64,000 nucleotides of DNA from Myroides sp. WP-1. GTDB lineage: Bacteria > Bacteroidota > Bacteroidia > Flavobacteriales > Flavobacteriaceae. Positions 29,324 to 38,916 of this stretch are shown here, in pieces. The stretch is from NCBI RefSeq assembly GCF_014145635.1, contig NZ_JACHTC010000012.1:1-64000 (forward strand), given 5' to 3'. Position numbers and translations under genes: made by a program. Every line of letters begins with the position of its first letter. Positions within the stretch are counted from its first letter, which is position 1. The notes beneath the pieces are model-generated. The model saw only the letters and a program-made list of their open reading frames with translations, ran no database searches and was not told the DNA's origin.

Positions 29324-30898
29324 TTACGTATGTAATTGTTCATCTATTTTTTCTCGATCTTTAGTACTGATCCACAATTGTCCGATTTTAGACATGCGGA
29401 TTCGAGTCAAAACATCCTTCGTTCGACCATAATGGTGAAACAGAACGTAAAGTAAAACTCCTATACCTAGGATATTTAAAAAACCGAAAATAATCTTATT
29501 TGCAGCGAGAATAGCATTGAGTTGAACTGACGTTAGATTAATCGATCCTCCTGCTTGCATCAATAGCGTATCATCCAAATACACGGCTAAATTACTCAAG
29601 CTTTGCAACTGCAATTTATACTGTAACCAAGTGAACAGCGAGCTAAAAATCCCCAAAGAAATGAAGGTTCTCCACAATAGAACAAAACCAATTAAGCTCA
29701 ACAAACTTGGAATATCTAATTTATCTAGTGTATAGTACCAAATTACAATAAACAAAATTCCCATACCCATCCCTTTAAAAAATTGTGGCAACAGCCATAA
29801 GTGGTAATTTAATTCAGGAACCATAAAGAAGTACATCACAATGGTGTACATCATAAAAGAAGCAAACCCAGTAAAGAGAAGCATTCGAATGGGATACAAA
29901 TGATTAAACCACTTATAGGAAATAATTGCTCCAACAAGTAAACCTGGAATCATCATCATATTCAAGGAAGCATTAGTTAAAGCATTATAGCCTAAGATTC
30001 CCATGGCAAACGTATTTTGTAAATTCGTAGTTGCTAAATACATTCCCAACAAAAGAAGCATAATAATTCCATGTCTTACATTGTTCTTCTTAAATGCTTT
30101 AAGCGATAAGAAAGGACGGGTTAAAACCTTTTGTCGAATAAAGAAGGCAAAGGCCAAGATAAAAAAAGACAAGGTAGCATACTTGATATGCACAGATTTA
30201 AACCAGTCTTGTTGTTTTCCAAAGGCTAAAATATACCCTAATATCATAAAAGAACTGATGTATAGTAACACGCTTAACCAGTCGATGTAATACAGGGGCA
30301 CTTTACGCATAAAACGTTGATTGTGTTGAAAGACAATACAAATCAATGCTGCAACTAAACATATGGAAGCATAAACTAAGTACCCAAATTGCCAATTGGC
30401 ATAATACGAAATTTTGGTAATATAATAACCTGCCACTTGTGTGACGATTAAAACTACAGTATAAAAAATACTATAGAAACGACCTCGATTTCCATCTTTA
30501 GACAAGATGAACATCAACGGGAGGACTACCTCCATCATCCCTAACATTTTAAATACGCCAATTAAAAAGGAAGCTCCAATGATTACTTGTGGTTGATGCG
30601 TAGTTCCCATTACAACAAATAAAAGTGCAATTCCCGTAAGACTAACAACTAGTATTTCTTTGGTTCTAAAACGCGCTTTAATACGCACAATCAGCGGCAT
30701 AACTGTTCCCATTCCAACAACACAAGCATAATTTGCCCATAAATAGTATTCACTCATCGCTCCAGTACTACCAACTAAATAAGTAATATTGGGAGTATAG
30801 ATGCCATTCACCCCAAAAAAGATCAATGCGATCACCACGATAAGCAATAACATGACAGGTTTGGGCACCCAAGAGTAAAATAATCCTTGATTATACAT
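29324..30898 (-). CDS. MFS drug-efflux permease of a tripartite system (EmrB-like, 14 segments)
   Basis: 524 residues with about 14 hydrophobic segments spread over the whole length, the DHA2 pattern. It lacks strong motif-A residues but keeps the fold. Its partners define the role: it lies 16 bases after a HlyD/EmrA-type adaptor, itself 16 bases after a TolC-type channel. Together the three span both membranes and should expel hydrophobic compounds driven by proton flow (family knowledge). The substrate is unknown. Last gene of the operon, followed by a hairpin terminator. Confidence 0.88.
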   Translation of the reverse strand: MYNQGLFYSWVPKPVMLLLIVVIALIFFGVNGIYTPNITYLVGSTGAMSEYYLWANYACVVGMGTVMPLIVRIKARFRTKEILVVSLTGIALLFVVMGTTHQPQVIIGASFLIGVFKMLGMMEVVLPLMFILSKDGNRGRFYSIFYTVVLIVTQVAGYYITKISYYANWQFGYLVYASICLVAALICIVFQHNQRFMRKVPLYYIDWLSVLLYISSFMILGYILAFGKQQDWFKSVHIKYATLSFFILAFAFFIRQKVLTRPFLSLKAFKKNNVRHGIIMLLLLGMYLATTNLQNTFAMGILGYNALTNASLNMMMIPGLLVGAIISYKWFNHLYPIRMLLFTGFASFMMYTIVMYFFMVPELNYHLWLLPQFFKGMGMGILFIVIWYYTLDKLDIPSLLSLIGFVLLWRTFISLGIFSSLFTWLQYKLQLQSLSNLAVYLDDTLLMQAGGSINLTSVQLNAILAANKIIFGFLNILGIGVLLYVLFHHYGRTKDVLTRIRMSKIGQLWISTKDREKIDEQLHT

Positions 30899-30914
30899 AA
30901 TATGTGTGTTGTTC

Positions 30915-32033
30915 CTACTTGTTTTTTAATTGTACATTCATATTCATTCCCGCCTTTAAGCGGTTTACAGCATCTTGTTTATTTTGATCGGTAAACTCAA
31001 TACGTACAGGGATACGCTGTTGTACTTTTACGAAGTTTCCTGTTGAATTATCTGTTGGCATACTAGAATAACGATTACCTGTTGCTGCAGAAATTGCCGT
31101 TACAATTCCCTCAAATTGCTCTCCACGAACAGCATCTGAAGTCATAGTCAAGATCGTTCCTACCTGTACATCGGGCATTTGTGACTCTAAGAAATTGGCT
31201 GTTACCCATTTTTCATTGTCGCGAACGATTGTTGTAATCTGTTGACTCGGATTCAGCAATTGTCCGACACTAATTAAGCGTCTTCCCATTGTACCATCAT
31301 ACGGTGCTTTAATTACCGTGTAAGACAGGTTTAATTGAGCCATGTCTAACATCGCTTTAGTGCGTTTAATATCCGCATCGTTCAATGCTAAACGCGTATC
31401 AATTTCAGAAACAGAGAGTCTTGTTGTCGTTTGTTGCTTTTTCAAAGCATCAAAAGCTGATTTGGCCGCTTGATATTCTGTAGCCATTTGATCGTATTGC
31501 TGTTGGGTAACAGCTTCTACAACCAACAATTTTTCAAAGCGATTTTTATTTTGCTCTGCATTCCACAAACGCGCTTGTGCACCTTGAATATTAGATTCAA
31601 ATACACCAATAGTATTGCTCGTTGTTTCTCTGGCAGATCGTGTTACTTCTTTAGCGGCTATTGCACTTAAATAAGCAGCTTCTGCCTGTTCTACTTGAGT
31701 TCGAATCTCACTGTCGTCCAAAACAACCAAGGTATCCCCTGCTTTAACAGTTTGATGTTCAATAAATCGAATGTCTTTGATATAACCTGATACCCTCGTG
31801 TTTATCGGATTGATATATTCTTCTACTTGAGCAGATTCTGTATAATCTTTATCTCCAATGTGAAAATACTTAGTTAAAAGCCAATAGAACGCAAGAGCTA
31901 CAATCAAAAATGTCAAGGTGTTCAGTACAATAATCTTGCGTTTTTTGATTACTTCTTGCTTCGTGTTAATCGTAATTGGAGCGCTTTTCTTTTCTTGCGG
32001 TTCTGTATGTGTCGTATGATCTGTTTGTTCCAT
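30915..32033 (-). CDS. HlyD/EmrA-family membrane fusion protein
   Basis: 372 residues. Cytoplasmic N-terminus of about 30 residues, one membrane segment (about 33-55), then a periplasmic part. The lipoyl half-motif ISGYIKDIRF..HQTVKAGDTLVVLD lies at about 82-115. A long coiled-coil hairpin (about 120-215) follows, then IKAPYDGTMGRRLISVGQLL at about 245, which closes the lipoyl domain, and a beta-barrel. It bridges the inner-membrane MFS pump to the TolC-type channel. Spacing of 16 bases on each side shows a tight operon. Confidence 0.93.
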   Translation of the reverse strand: MEQTDHTTHTEPQEKKSAPITINTKQEVIKKRKIIVLNTLTFLIVALAFYWLLTKYFHIGDKDYTESAQVEEYINPINTRVSGYIKDIRFIEHQTVKAGDTLVVLDDSEIRTQVEQAEAAYLSAIAAKEVTRSARETTSNTIGVFESNIQGAQARLWNAEQNKNRFEKLLVVEAVTQQQYDQMATEYQAAKSAFDALKKQQTTTRLSVSEIDTRLALNDADIKRTKAMLDMAQLNLSYTVIKAPYDGTMGRRLISVGQLLNPSQQITTIVRDNEKWVTANFLESQMPDVQVGTILTMTSDAVRGEQFEGIVTAISAATGNRYSSMPTDNSTGNFVKVQQRIPVRIEFTDQNKQDAVNRLKAGMNMNVQLKNK

Positions 32034-32049
32034 GGTATTTTTAGCAATT

Positions 32050-33369
32050 TTACAACGTTCCCGTTGCTTTTAATAAACTGTAATATTGGTAAAGTACATT
32101 GATTTGCGCATTTGCATATTGCAACTCTGCCTCGAGTTTGGCATTGGTGGCATCTGTCATCTCTGCTTGAATTGCTAATTGATTTAGATATTTAGCTTCA
32201 ATAATGCGATAGTTTTCCTGTGCCAACTGTTGACTTTTTTCAAGCAAATGTGCGTTTTGAATAGCTTCTTCATATTTGGTATAAGAAGCGTGAACTCCCA
32301 TTTCTATTTGTTGCATAGCTAATACACGCGTCTCTTCTGCTTTTCCCTTTTCCAATTGTTCTAGCTTCACCTTCTTCGGAGTCTTATAGAGATTGTCTAA
32401 GCTGTAATTAAGCGTTACCCCTACTTGCCAAGTATTGGAATACATATCCATCACAGGGTTTGAAGTTGTAATCGGTCTACTCATATTGTAACCACCCATA
32501 GCAATCAATGCAGGGTACTGATCTGTTTTCGCTATAGCGATCTTCTGATCGGCAACTGCTATCGCCTTCTCTGTGATTTTCAAGGTTGGATGATTTTCAT
32601 AGGCTAAAGCCAAGTAGTATTCATATAACCCCATTAACTCTTTTTCGCTAATTGTTTCAGATGGACTCAATTTGGTATTGACATCCAATCCCAAAGCTAT
32701 ATTCAAATTGTAGTTAACAATATTGATGTTGTTAGTAACCACAAGTAAAGCTTGATCGATGTTTTGTAAGGCTAATTCGCCGCGAATAACTTCATTCCTC
32801 GTCAGCATGCCTTGGCTATAGAATTGCTTGACATTTTCCAAGCGAATTTGTCCCAACTTTTTATTGTTTTGATAAACTTCTTGTTGATTCAAAAGCTTAT
32901 AGAGATCTAAATAATTAGAAATAACTAAGAACTTGATTGATTGTTGATCGTTTATCCAATCCAATTCGGCAATTTGTTCACCTATTTTGGCTAATTCGAT
33001 CGATTTTTTAATCGCTCCTCCCTTATACAAAAGTTCTGAAGCTTGAATGGCATAGGAATTGCCAAAATGGGGCATATCTTTTGTCGCTACCTTCGAAAAA
33101 TCGCGATCTAAAATTAGTGCATCACCTATATAAGCTGCCGTAGCAGAAACTCCAAGTGTAGGAAGTTGTTGTAGTTTTAAAATTTGTGTTTGTTGACTCG
33201 CAATTTCTTTCTGTTGAGCACTTAATTTCAACTGCTGATGATTCTCTAATGCCAACTTAATAATTTCTTCTACTGAAAGTTGCGTTGATTTTTCTTGTGC
33301 ATAACTCCAAGTAGTAGAAAGCAATAAAGCAACAAAACCACCTAGTATTGTGCGCAATTTACTTTTCAT
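32050..33369 (-). CDS. TolC-family outer-membrane channel
   Basis: 439 residues. Signal peptide of about 24 residues ending SYAQ, then the outer-membrane-factor pattern: LSVEEIIKLALENHQQLKLS at about 32-51, and a second repeat beginning near 250 (YYLALAYENHPTLKITEKAIAV), both rich in long amphipathic helices that build the periplasmic tunnel. First gene of the operon, with its own TACCTTTG box 23 bases upstream, so it can be transcribed apart from the AraC-type gene that precedes it. Confidence 0.93.
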   Translation of the reverse strand: MKSKLRTILGGFVALLLSTTWSYAQEKSTQLSVEEIIKLALENHQQLKLSAQQKEIASQQTQILKLQQLPTLGVSATAAYIGDALILDRDFSKVATKDMPHFGNSYAIQASELLYKGGAIKKSIELAKIGEQIAELDWINDQQSIKFLVISNYLDLYKLLNQQEVYQNNKKLGQIRLENVKQFYSQGMLTRNEVIRGELALQNIDQALLVVTNNINIVNYNLNIALGLDVNTKLSPSETISEKELMGLYEYYLALAYENHPTLKITEKAIAVADQKIAIAKTDQYPALIAMGGYNMSRPITTSNPVMDMYSNTWQVGVTLNYSLDNLYKTPKKVKLEQLEKGKAEETRVLAMQQIEMGVHASYTKYEEAIQNAHLLEKSQQLAQENYRIIEAKYLNQLAIQAEMTDATNAKLEAELQYANAQINVLYQYYSLLKATGTL

Positions 33370-33391
33370 TCTATACTTTGTTTTATACGAA

Positions 33392-33399
33392 CAAAGGTA
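33392..33399 (-). promoter_or_regulatory. -7 promoter box of the TolC/HlyD/MFS operon
   Basis: Reads TACCTTTG on the minus strand, 22 bases before the TolC-family ATG. It lies in the 86-base gap after the AraC-type gene, the natural place for regulator binding. Confidence 0.6.
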
Positions 33400-33455
33400 T
33401 TGGCAAATACTTGGATATAAAATGATTCAACTTCCTTAACAGATGTTCAAAAGTA

Positions 33456-34325
33456 CTATTTAGACCCTAATATCATGGCTCTATATTGCGTCGGACTCAT
33501 CTTTAGATGTTTTTTAAAGAAATGAGTGAATGCATATTGATCGCTAAAATGCAGCTTATTTCCAATTTCTTTAAGTGAAATAGAAGGATTACTCAACTGT
33601 GCTTTTGCCTCATTTACAATAAATTCACTAATAATTTGATTGGGAGTCCGTTGGGCGACTTCCTTGACAACTGCACTTAAATAACGAATGGAAATATGCA
33701 ATGCATCAGCGTAAAACTGTACGCTTTTAGACTGTAAATAATGTGCAGAAACTAGATTGACGAAATCATAGGTCAGCTTTTGTTGTCGATTTAGTTGTGA
33801 CAGCTGTTCTTCATGCAAAGGAGCAACTATACTCACCAAGTGATACAACAAAATATTGAAATAGTTCTGAATTATTTGTTCCGCATAGGTGATCGCTGTA
33901 TGGTTTTTCGTATAATACGTCAACAACGCAATATTTTCCCAAAAAACATCAAATTCAACAGGTTGCAGTGTAAAAACGCGTTTTAATTGGTTCTTTAGGT
34001 CTTTGTATACTTTGACTTTGTTAAGTTGAAAAGTACTGTGTTCAACAAAATCTCGATTGTATCCTAACAAACGCAATTCTGTATGAGGTTCAATATCCAA
34101 GATCTCATAAACGTATTTGGTATTAATTAAAAGAAAGGAAGCACTGGAAATTTCGATTTCGTTAATTTGCTCTTTTATTCTGATGTGACCTTTTTTTACA
34201 AATAAAATAGAAGGTCTTTTAGGGCGATAAGGACGTCCTGCTGCGGCAGTTTCAAATAGTGTTTCTTCTGTATACACACGAAGTTCTTCGTACTCCTGTG
34301 TTTCTATAGACTGTATCGCTGTCAT
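33456..34325 (-). CDS. AraC-family transcriptional regulator
   Basis: 289 residues from the ATG at 34323-34325 (MTAIQSIETQ). An upstream TTG would add ten residues without support. N-terminal cupin-like sensor region (about 20-100) is followed by a C-terminal double helix-turn-helix (about 190-285). The second helix motif is ISLKEIGNKLHFSDQYAFTHFFKKHL, followed by SPTQYR, the AraC signature. It sits directly upstream of the TolC/HlyD/MFS operon on the same strand and is its likely regulator (inference from position). The ligand is unknown. Confidence 0.92.
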   Translation of the reverse strand: MTAIQSIETQEYEELRVYTEETLFETAAAGRPYRPKRPSILFVKKGHIRIKEQINEIEISSASFLLINTKYVYEILDIEPHTELRLLGYNRDFVEHSTFQLNKVKVYKDLKNQLKRVFTLQPVEFDVFWENIALLTYYTKNHTAITYAEQIIQNYFNILLYHLVSIVAPLHEEQLSQLNRQQKLTYDFVNLVSAHYLQSKSVQFYADALHISIRYLSAVVKEVAQRTPNQIISEFIVNEAKAQLSNPSISLKEIGNKLHFSDQYAFTHFFKKHLKMSPTQYRAMILGSK

Positions 34326-34652
34326 GGAAATGGATATTAAGGTCACAAAATACAAAATGCGTAGCTAAGTTATCTTTCTTTGTTTCCATATCCTAAAGGA
34401 ACTGATAAAAATTTCAAATGCAAATTAACACCAATGCCTTTTTTCGTATAATAATCAAACAAGCATTCTTTTTTTATATCTGAGCAGAAGCAAAAGGTAC
34501 ATTTTTTGCGATATTTCTTTTAGCGATATGCGTTATATTTCACTTATGATCCAAAGAAAAAACCACAACTTTACACGCTTGGATTAGATCTAAAACACAT
34601 CATTCGCTAGAGTTCTTAAAACCCGCTTAAGGATCTCTTTTAATTATTTCTT

Positions 34653-34730
34653 ACTACTATTTGTCAACAATTCTTTTTATACAAAGTATTGGCTAAAACC
34701 CTTCTATCTACTTTAGCGACAAATAGTAGT
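34653..34730. repeat. 13-bp perfect inverted repeat with 52-base spacing
   Basis: ACTACTATTTGTC at 34653-34665 and its exact complement GACAAATAGTAGT at 34718-34730, followed by TTTTG. It could be a long-loop terminator or a pair of operator half-sites about 100 bases ahead of the MFS promoter. Neither can be decided from sequence. Confidence 0.6.
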
Positions 34731-34835
34731 TTTGTTTACAGTTAACCGTTTTTTTTGTCTCTCGTTTAAAAGATACATTTTCCATTTTAGCAAAATCCAC
34801 CGTCAACAGTTAACAGTTAACAAAAAATAATACCC

Positions 34836-34843
34836 TATATTTG
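34836..34843 (+). promoter_or_regulatory. -7 promoter box of the MFS gene at 34919
   Basis: TATATTTG, matching TAnnTTTG, followed by a leader of about 70 bases to the ATG. It lies just downstream of a GTTAACAGTTAAC phrase occupying the -33 position. Confidence 0.6.
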
Positions 34844-34918
34844 CATGCTTTTTTTGTTCGTGTGAAATTTTCTAATGAATCACAACCTCAAAAAGTCTCA
34901 ACCATTTAACCTTCAATT

Positions 34919-36145
34919 ATGGAAACAAAGACAACAGTACCTTTTTCGAGGTATGAAAAATTTGTCATTTTTATATTAGCGATTACCCAATTTACAGTTA
35001 TCTTGGATTTTATGGTCATGGCTCCTTTGGGTGATTTACTGCTCAAAAGTTTAGCCATGGATACGCAAGATTTTGGTATTGCTGTATCTGCCTATGCCTT
35101 TAGTGCAGGAGCATCAGGGTTGCTAACCGCAGGGTTTGCGGATAAGTTTGACCGCAAAAAACTATTGCTGTTTTTCTACCTTGGTTTTATAGTAGGAACT
35201 TTATTCTGTGGCTTAGCCTACTCTTTCGAAACACTCGTAGCAGCTCGTATTTTTACGGGGTTATTCGGTGGAGTAATTGGTTCAATTTCTATGGCTATTA
35301 TCACAGATATCTTTAGTCTACAACAACGTGGACGTGTCATGGGATTCATACAAATGGGATTTGGTGCAAGTCAGGTCTTGGGCATTCCCATTGGTTTGTA
35401 TATTGCTAATAAATGGGTTTGGGAAGCGCCTTTCTTCTTGATTGTTGCTCTTTCGATCGTGATCGCTCTACTTATTTTTCTATACTTGCATCCTGTAAAT
35501 GCACATTTACAGCTCCAACAGGACCACAAACCTCTAACTCATTTGTGGAATACACTTAAAAACAAAGAGTATCGCATCGGATTCGTTGCTACAACCTTCT
35601 TATCTGTTGGTGGATTTATGATGATGCCTTTCGGAACGATATTCGCCGTAAACAACTTAGGGGTTCACCCGGATCAATTACCACTACTGTTTATGGTCTC
35701 TGGAGTAACATCTTTACTATTCATGCCTTTTATTGGAAAATTAAGCGATAAAATGAATAAATATGTACTATTTAGTATCGCTTCTATTTGGTTGATGTTA
35801 GTTTGTGTGGTTTATACCAATATGGCACAAATTCCACTTTGGCTCGTGATGGTTATCAATGTTTTGATGATGTTTGGTATTATGAGTCGTATGGTGCCTT
35901 CTTCTGCGCTTACTAGTGCTGTTCCTGAAGGGAAAGATCGCGGTGCGTTTATGAGTATCAACTCCTCTATTCAACAAATTGCGGGTGGAATCGCAGCTGC
36001 TATCGCAGGTTTAATCGTTTATCAAGAGCACAAAAATAGCCCCCTGATGAACTATGATATTGTTGGTTATGTGGTCGTTGCTGTTTCTTGTTTGAGCATT
36101 GTCTTGATGTACCGCGTGAATCAATTGATTAAAACAAAACGATAA
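34919..36145 (+). CDS. MFS transporter, 12-segment DHA1 drug-efflux type
   Basis: 408 residues with twelve hydrophobic segments. Motif A appears as GFADKFDRKKLLL near residue 73-85, and a motif-D-like D (VILDFMVMAPLG) in segment 1. A second-half motif GKLSDKMNKYV lies near 280. This is a standard proton-driven exporter of the inner membrane; the substrate is unknown. Single-gene transcript from a TATATTTG promoter. It is near, but not in, the AraC-controlled efflux operon. Confidence 0.9.
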   Translation: METKTTVPFSRYEKFVIFILAITQFTVILDFMVMAPLGDLLLKSLAMDTQDFGIAVSAYAFSAGASGLLTAGFADKFDRKKLLLFFYLGFIVGTLFCGLAYSFETLVAARIFTGLFGGVIGSISMAIITDIFSLQQRGRVMGFIQMGFGASQVLGIPIGLYIANKWVWEAPFFLIVALSIVIALLIFLYLHPVNAHLQLQQDHKPLTHLWNTLKNKEYRIGFVATTFLSVGGFMMMPFGTIFAVNNLGVHPDQLPLLFMVSGVTSLLFMPFIGKLSDKMNKYVLFSIASIWLMLVCVVYTNMAQIPLWLVMVINVLMMFGIMSRMVPSSALTSAVPEGKDRGAFMSINSSIQQIAGGIAAAIAGLIVYQEHKNSPLMNYDIVGYVVVAVSCLSIVLMYRVNQLIKTKR

Positions 36146-36378
36146 GGAGTTTAACGTTTGTTGCGAAGTGGATTTTTGAACCAAAAAACACAACTTATTT
36201 CAGCAGAAACATACACCTAAAAGAAAGGGGGATATTTTTTTAAGTATCCCTAAGCTCCATATAAGTTCACATGATCCACCATCAAATAGGGGACATTTTA
36301 AAAACACATTGAAAACTAAAGAGTTACAAAGGCTTAAAGCGATCAATCTTCATCAAACAGTGAGTTAAACCTACTCTA

Positions 36379-36810
36379 TTACCGCTGTTTAACCCCGAGC
36401 TTTTGTAGGCAATCTGCCAAATGTTCTTGCTGTTCCACATGGAGAGAACGTGCGCTTATACTCGGTTTATATACGGTTTTTTTACCTTGGTAAATATGAA
36501 GTTTCGCCCATTTTCCGTGCTGTGTAAACATGGAACTATAGGTAAACGTCAACTCATCTAAAGGATAACTTTTCGTTCTTCTCTTCCCCCAATAATTATA
36601 GGTATAAATCAATTGTCGTTGTATGCCATCAAGCTGAACTTCAAGATCAGACTGTGCGAAACTAAAGAGTAGAATTAAAAAGGGTATGAGCAATCCACAA
36701 CCAATTATATAGGCATAGCCAAGTTCAAAGGCATAACCCATTGCTCCTCCTCCAAAGCAGAAGAACAATAGCATAAAGTAATCGAATCGAGTGGTATAAG
36801 TATGAGTCAT
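36379..36810 (-). CDS. Small membrane protein of unknown function
   Basis: 143 residues. Two hydrophobic segments at about 12-28 and 31-50 are followed by a soluble part of about 90 residues (SDLEVQLDGIQRQLIYTYN onward) with beta-strand-like periodicity. The tandem-TM-plus-PH-like-domain plan occurs in many bacterial proteins of unknown role. I do not recognise a specific family. Codon use and composition look normal. It is isolated on the minus strand. Confidence 0.65.
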   Translation of the reverse strand: MTHTYTTRFDYFMLLFFCFGGGAMGYAFELGYAYIIGCGLLIPFLILLFSFAQSDLEVQLDGIQRQLIYTYNYWGKRRTKSYPLDELTFTYSSMFTQHGKWAKLHIYQGKKTVYKPSISARSLHVEQQEHLADCLQKLGVKQR

Positions 36811-37115
36811 TTGTATTCTTTTTTTTTTTTACTACTGCGTACGCTTCAAAACTACATAATAAAAACGCACAATCCCCCCTACTCTTTTCTTCCATCTTTG
36901 GGTAATAAAGGGGATTAATTTCCTTTCCAAAATAATACAACACACTAGTTTACAAGTGCTTAAATACACATCCTCCCATGTTTGTTCGGGTCTTGTTCGA
37001 TACTCCTTCGGTATTTACTGGGTTTCCCCCCCTTTTACCGAACAAGACTCGAATGAGACTCGAACAAGGTCTATAGCAAATTAGGAATTTATAGTTGGGA
37101 AAGCAAGGGGTCGAG
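36811..37115. repeat. Gap with CGAACAAG direct and inverted repeats
   Basis: 305 bases. CTTGTTCG at 36992-36999 is the complement of CGAACAAG at 37039-37046 and 37061-37068. Around these, GTTCGGGTCTTGTTCG (36984-36999) and CGAACAAGACTCGAA (37039-37053) form an imperfect 16-bp inverted repeat, with a small ATAC..GTAT hairpin near 37000. No gene is seen. Confidence 0.6.
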
Positions 37116-37445
37116 CTATTTTCGATTCACTTTGAGATACACTTGTTTATTGCCCTTTGAGTCAAAGCGATAAACGAAAAGTTCAGATGAATTTGCATCT
37201 TGCATAATATGATCACCTTTGATAATTTCTTTTGGTGCGTCGAAAGTGTAGTTGGTGAACAGCTTGCCTGTAGCGTCGTAAAACAAATAGGTTCCATCAG
37301 AAGAAACCTCAATTTTGTCGATAACAAAATCAATAGCTTCGGTTTGTGCTACTTCTACCTTGCTCGGTTGACTCTTCATAAAATGGCTGAATTGAAGTAT
37401 GGCCACAGCCACAACAACAATAACGATGATGATTCCTTTTTTCAA
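37116..37445 (-). CDS. Small membrane-anchored protein of unknown function, TTG start
   Basis: 109 residues. A hydrophobic anchor (about 4-22) is followed by a polar domain with KIEVSSDGTYLFYDATGKL and a Lys/Arg-rich end. The start is a TTG at 37443-37445: an in-frame stop lies only five codons upstream, and the next ATG would remove the membrane segment. I do not recognise a family. The protein probably faces the periplasm. Confidence 0.6.
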   Translation of the reverse strand: MKKGIIIVIVVVAVAILQFSHFMKSQPSKVEVAQTEAIDFVIDKIEVSSDGTYLFYDATGKLFTNYTFDAPKEIIKGDHIMQDANSSELFVYRFDSKGNKQVYLKVNRK

Positions 37446-37922
37446 TGGGTCGTGTTTTTATTGGGATAAAGCTACGATTTAATTTTTTGATGAAGAAGAA
37501 TAGTATTACTGTTTGTTGTGCGTTGTTTGTTGAGATGGTGAGGTGATGAGATGATGAGATGATGAGATGATGAGGTGATGAGGTGATAAAATCGGAACGC
37601 AGTGTAGATTTATCGAACACCAAAACAAATATAAAATAAGTGAGATATATTCATCGAACACTAAAACCAATATAAACTAGGTGAGATAGATGGTGAGGTG
37701 ATGAGATTTTCGTTTAAAGTAATCGTAGAGACTTAGCGGCATTTTTTTTTAAAAAGAAGGTTTAGCTCATAACTGATCCCTGACTCTTCACAAACAACAT
37801 TCGACAATCAGCCAACAAAAACCAACCAACAAAACCAACTATTTTAATTGGGTACATAGAACGTATCTATTACAATACTTCGCAATCTTAAGTAATTTTT
37901 CAATTGTAGTTTAAAAAATATC
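37446..37922. repeat. Gap with an inverted copy of the dispersed element
   Basis: About 37530-37710 holds (gatgag atgat) arrays and the element tcggaacgcagtgtag..atcgaacacc..aagtgagatat..actaggtgagatagat. This is the reverse complement of the unit at 21001-21468. Around 37785-37845 are caacatt/caaccaac phrases. No gene is seen, and no clear promoter for the small protein downstream. Confidence 0.85.
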
Positions 37923-38690
37923 TTACTCTTTTTTACCATAAAGCAATATCCTTTTAAAAGCATATAAAGCAGGTAATTTTTTAAAAGTATTAGCAATTTC
38001 TACTTTAAAAGCTTCAATAAATAAAGCCTTTTCCTTCTCTTCTAATCTTTCTAAATAGGGTATTAAAGCAGAACCTGCAATAAATTCATATAGTGTATGA
38101 TGGTCTTGAGCTATTAGGGGATAAATACGTTGAGAAATATTCAACTGGCTTAATCCACCATCAAACATAATCTGAGCATAGTCATCTAAGAGCAATACAG
38201 AAGAGGGTCTATTCCATCCTTTAAATTGTGTGCGATAAGGCTCTGATTCGGCAAGTGTGTAAAGTAATTTGTTTAGTATATTTTCAGGTTGATAAGGCAT
38301 CTGAACAACAAACTGTCCTCCTGGATTTAACTTATCGATAAGCTTTGGAAACAAATCTTTATGATTATCAGCCCATTGCAGTGCAGCATTGCTAAAAACC
38401 AAATCCCAAGATTCATTCGATTCAACAAACTTTTCTATCGTTTGACGTTTAAAATCTAATCGATCTGATTTTAAATGTTCTGCTTGCTCAAGCATCTCTT
38501 CTGAAGAATCAATCCCTATAAAAGTAGCCTGTTTGAATTTCTCGACTAATAATGCTGTTTGTTCTCCTGTACCACATCCTAAATCAACGGATTTCATTAG
38601 GGGTGCCTCTTGAATCATATCACTTAAATCAAAAAAGGGCAAAAAACGAATATTTTTAAACTTGTTATATATTACTGGATTCCATGGCAT
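37923..38690 (-). CDS. tam: SAM-dependent methyltransferase, trans-aconitate 2-methyltransferase-like
   Basis: 255 residues, soluble class I methyltransferase. MPWNPVIYNKF at the N-terminus, motif I VDLGCGTGEQTALL near residue 36-49, GIDSSEEMLEQA (acidic residue of the SAM site) near 58-69, and FSNAALQWADNHKDLFP near 95-111 follow the order and spacing of trans-aconitate methyltransferase (Tam). That enzyme esterifies trans-aconitate, a damaged by-product of aconitase. The match is clear in the N-terminal 150 residues and weaker after, so substrate is probable rather than sure. Monocistronic. Confidence 0.78.
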   Translation of the reverse strand: MPWNPVIYNKFKNIRFLPFFDLSDMIQEAPLMKSVDLGCGTGEQTALLVEKFKQATFIGIDSSEEMLEQAEHLKSDRLDFKRQTIEKFVESNESWDLVFSNAALQWADNHKDLFPKLIDKLNPGGQFVVQMPYQPENILNKLLYTLAESEPYRTQFKGWNRPSSVLLLDDYAQIMFDGGLSQLNISQRIYPLIAQDHHTLYEFIAGSALIPYLERLEEKEKALFIEAFKVEIANTFKKLPALYAFKRILLYGKKE

Positions 38691-38916
38691 AATACACTAT
38701 TTTAAATTGTACACTAAACTACGGAGACTAAATTAAAATACCCGTTATAATCTCTTAAAAAACAGGAGAACTTTGTGTGATTTCCGTAAAAATAAGGCTG
38801 TAAATTAAGAATATACTATACACTAAAAAGAAAGTGTTTAGTAATTTTACCTCTGCTTCTTATCAAGTTAATTAACAAGCAGCCTATCGTTATTTCGCTA
38901 AAGCTAAAAACTAAAT

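Larger units (their letters stand above)
34326..34918. other. Intergenic region between the AraC regulator and the second MFS gene
   Basis: 593 bases. It holds a 13-bp inverted repeat (34653-34665 and 34718-34730), GTTAAC phrases at 34738-34746 and 34801-34820, and a TATATTTG promoter box for the MFS gene. The remainder is AT-rich with no gene-like frame. Confidence 0.6.

Noticed and set aside
29086..29343. 85-residue frame with an FVRFVR run
   Set aside because: It crosses the nonamer array between two convergent genes and has no independent support.
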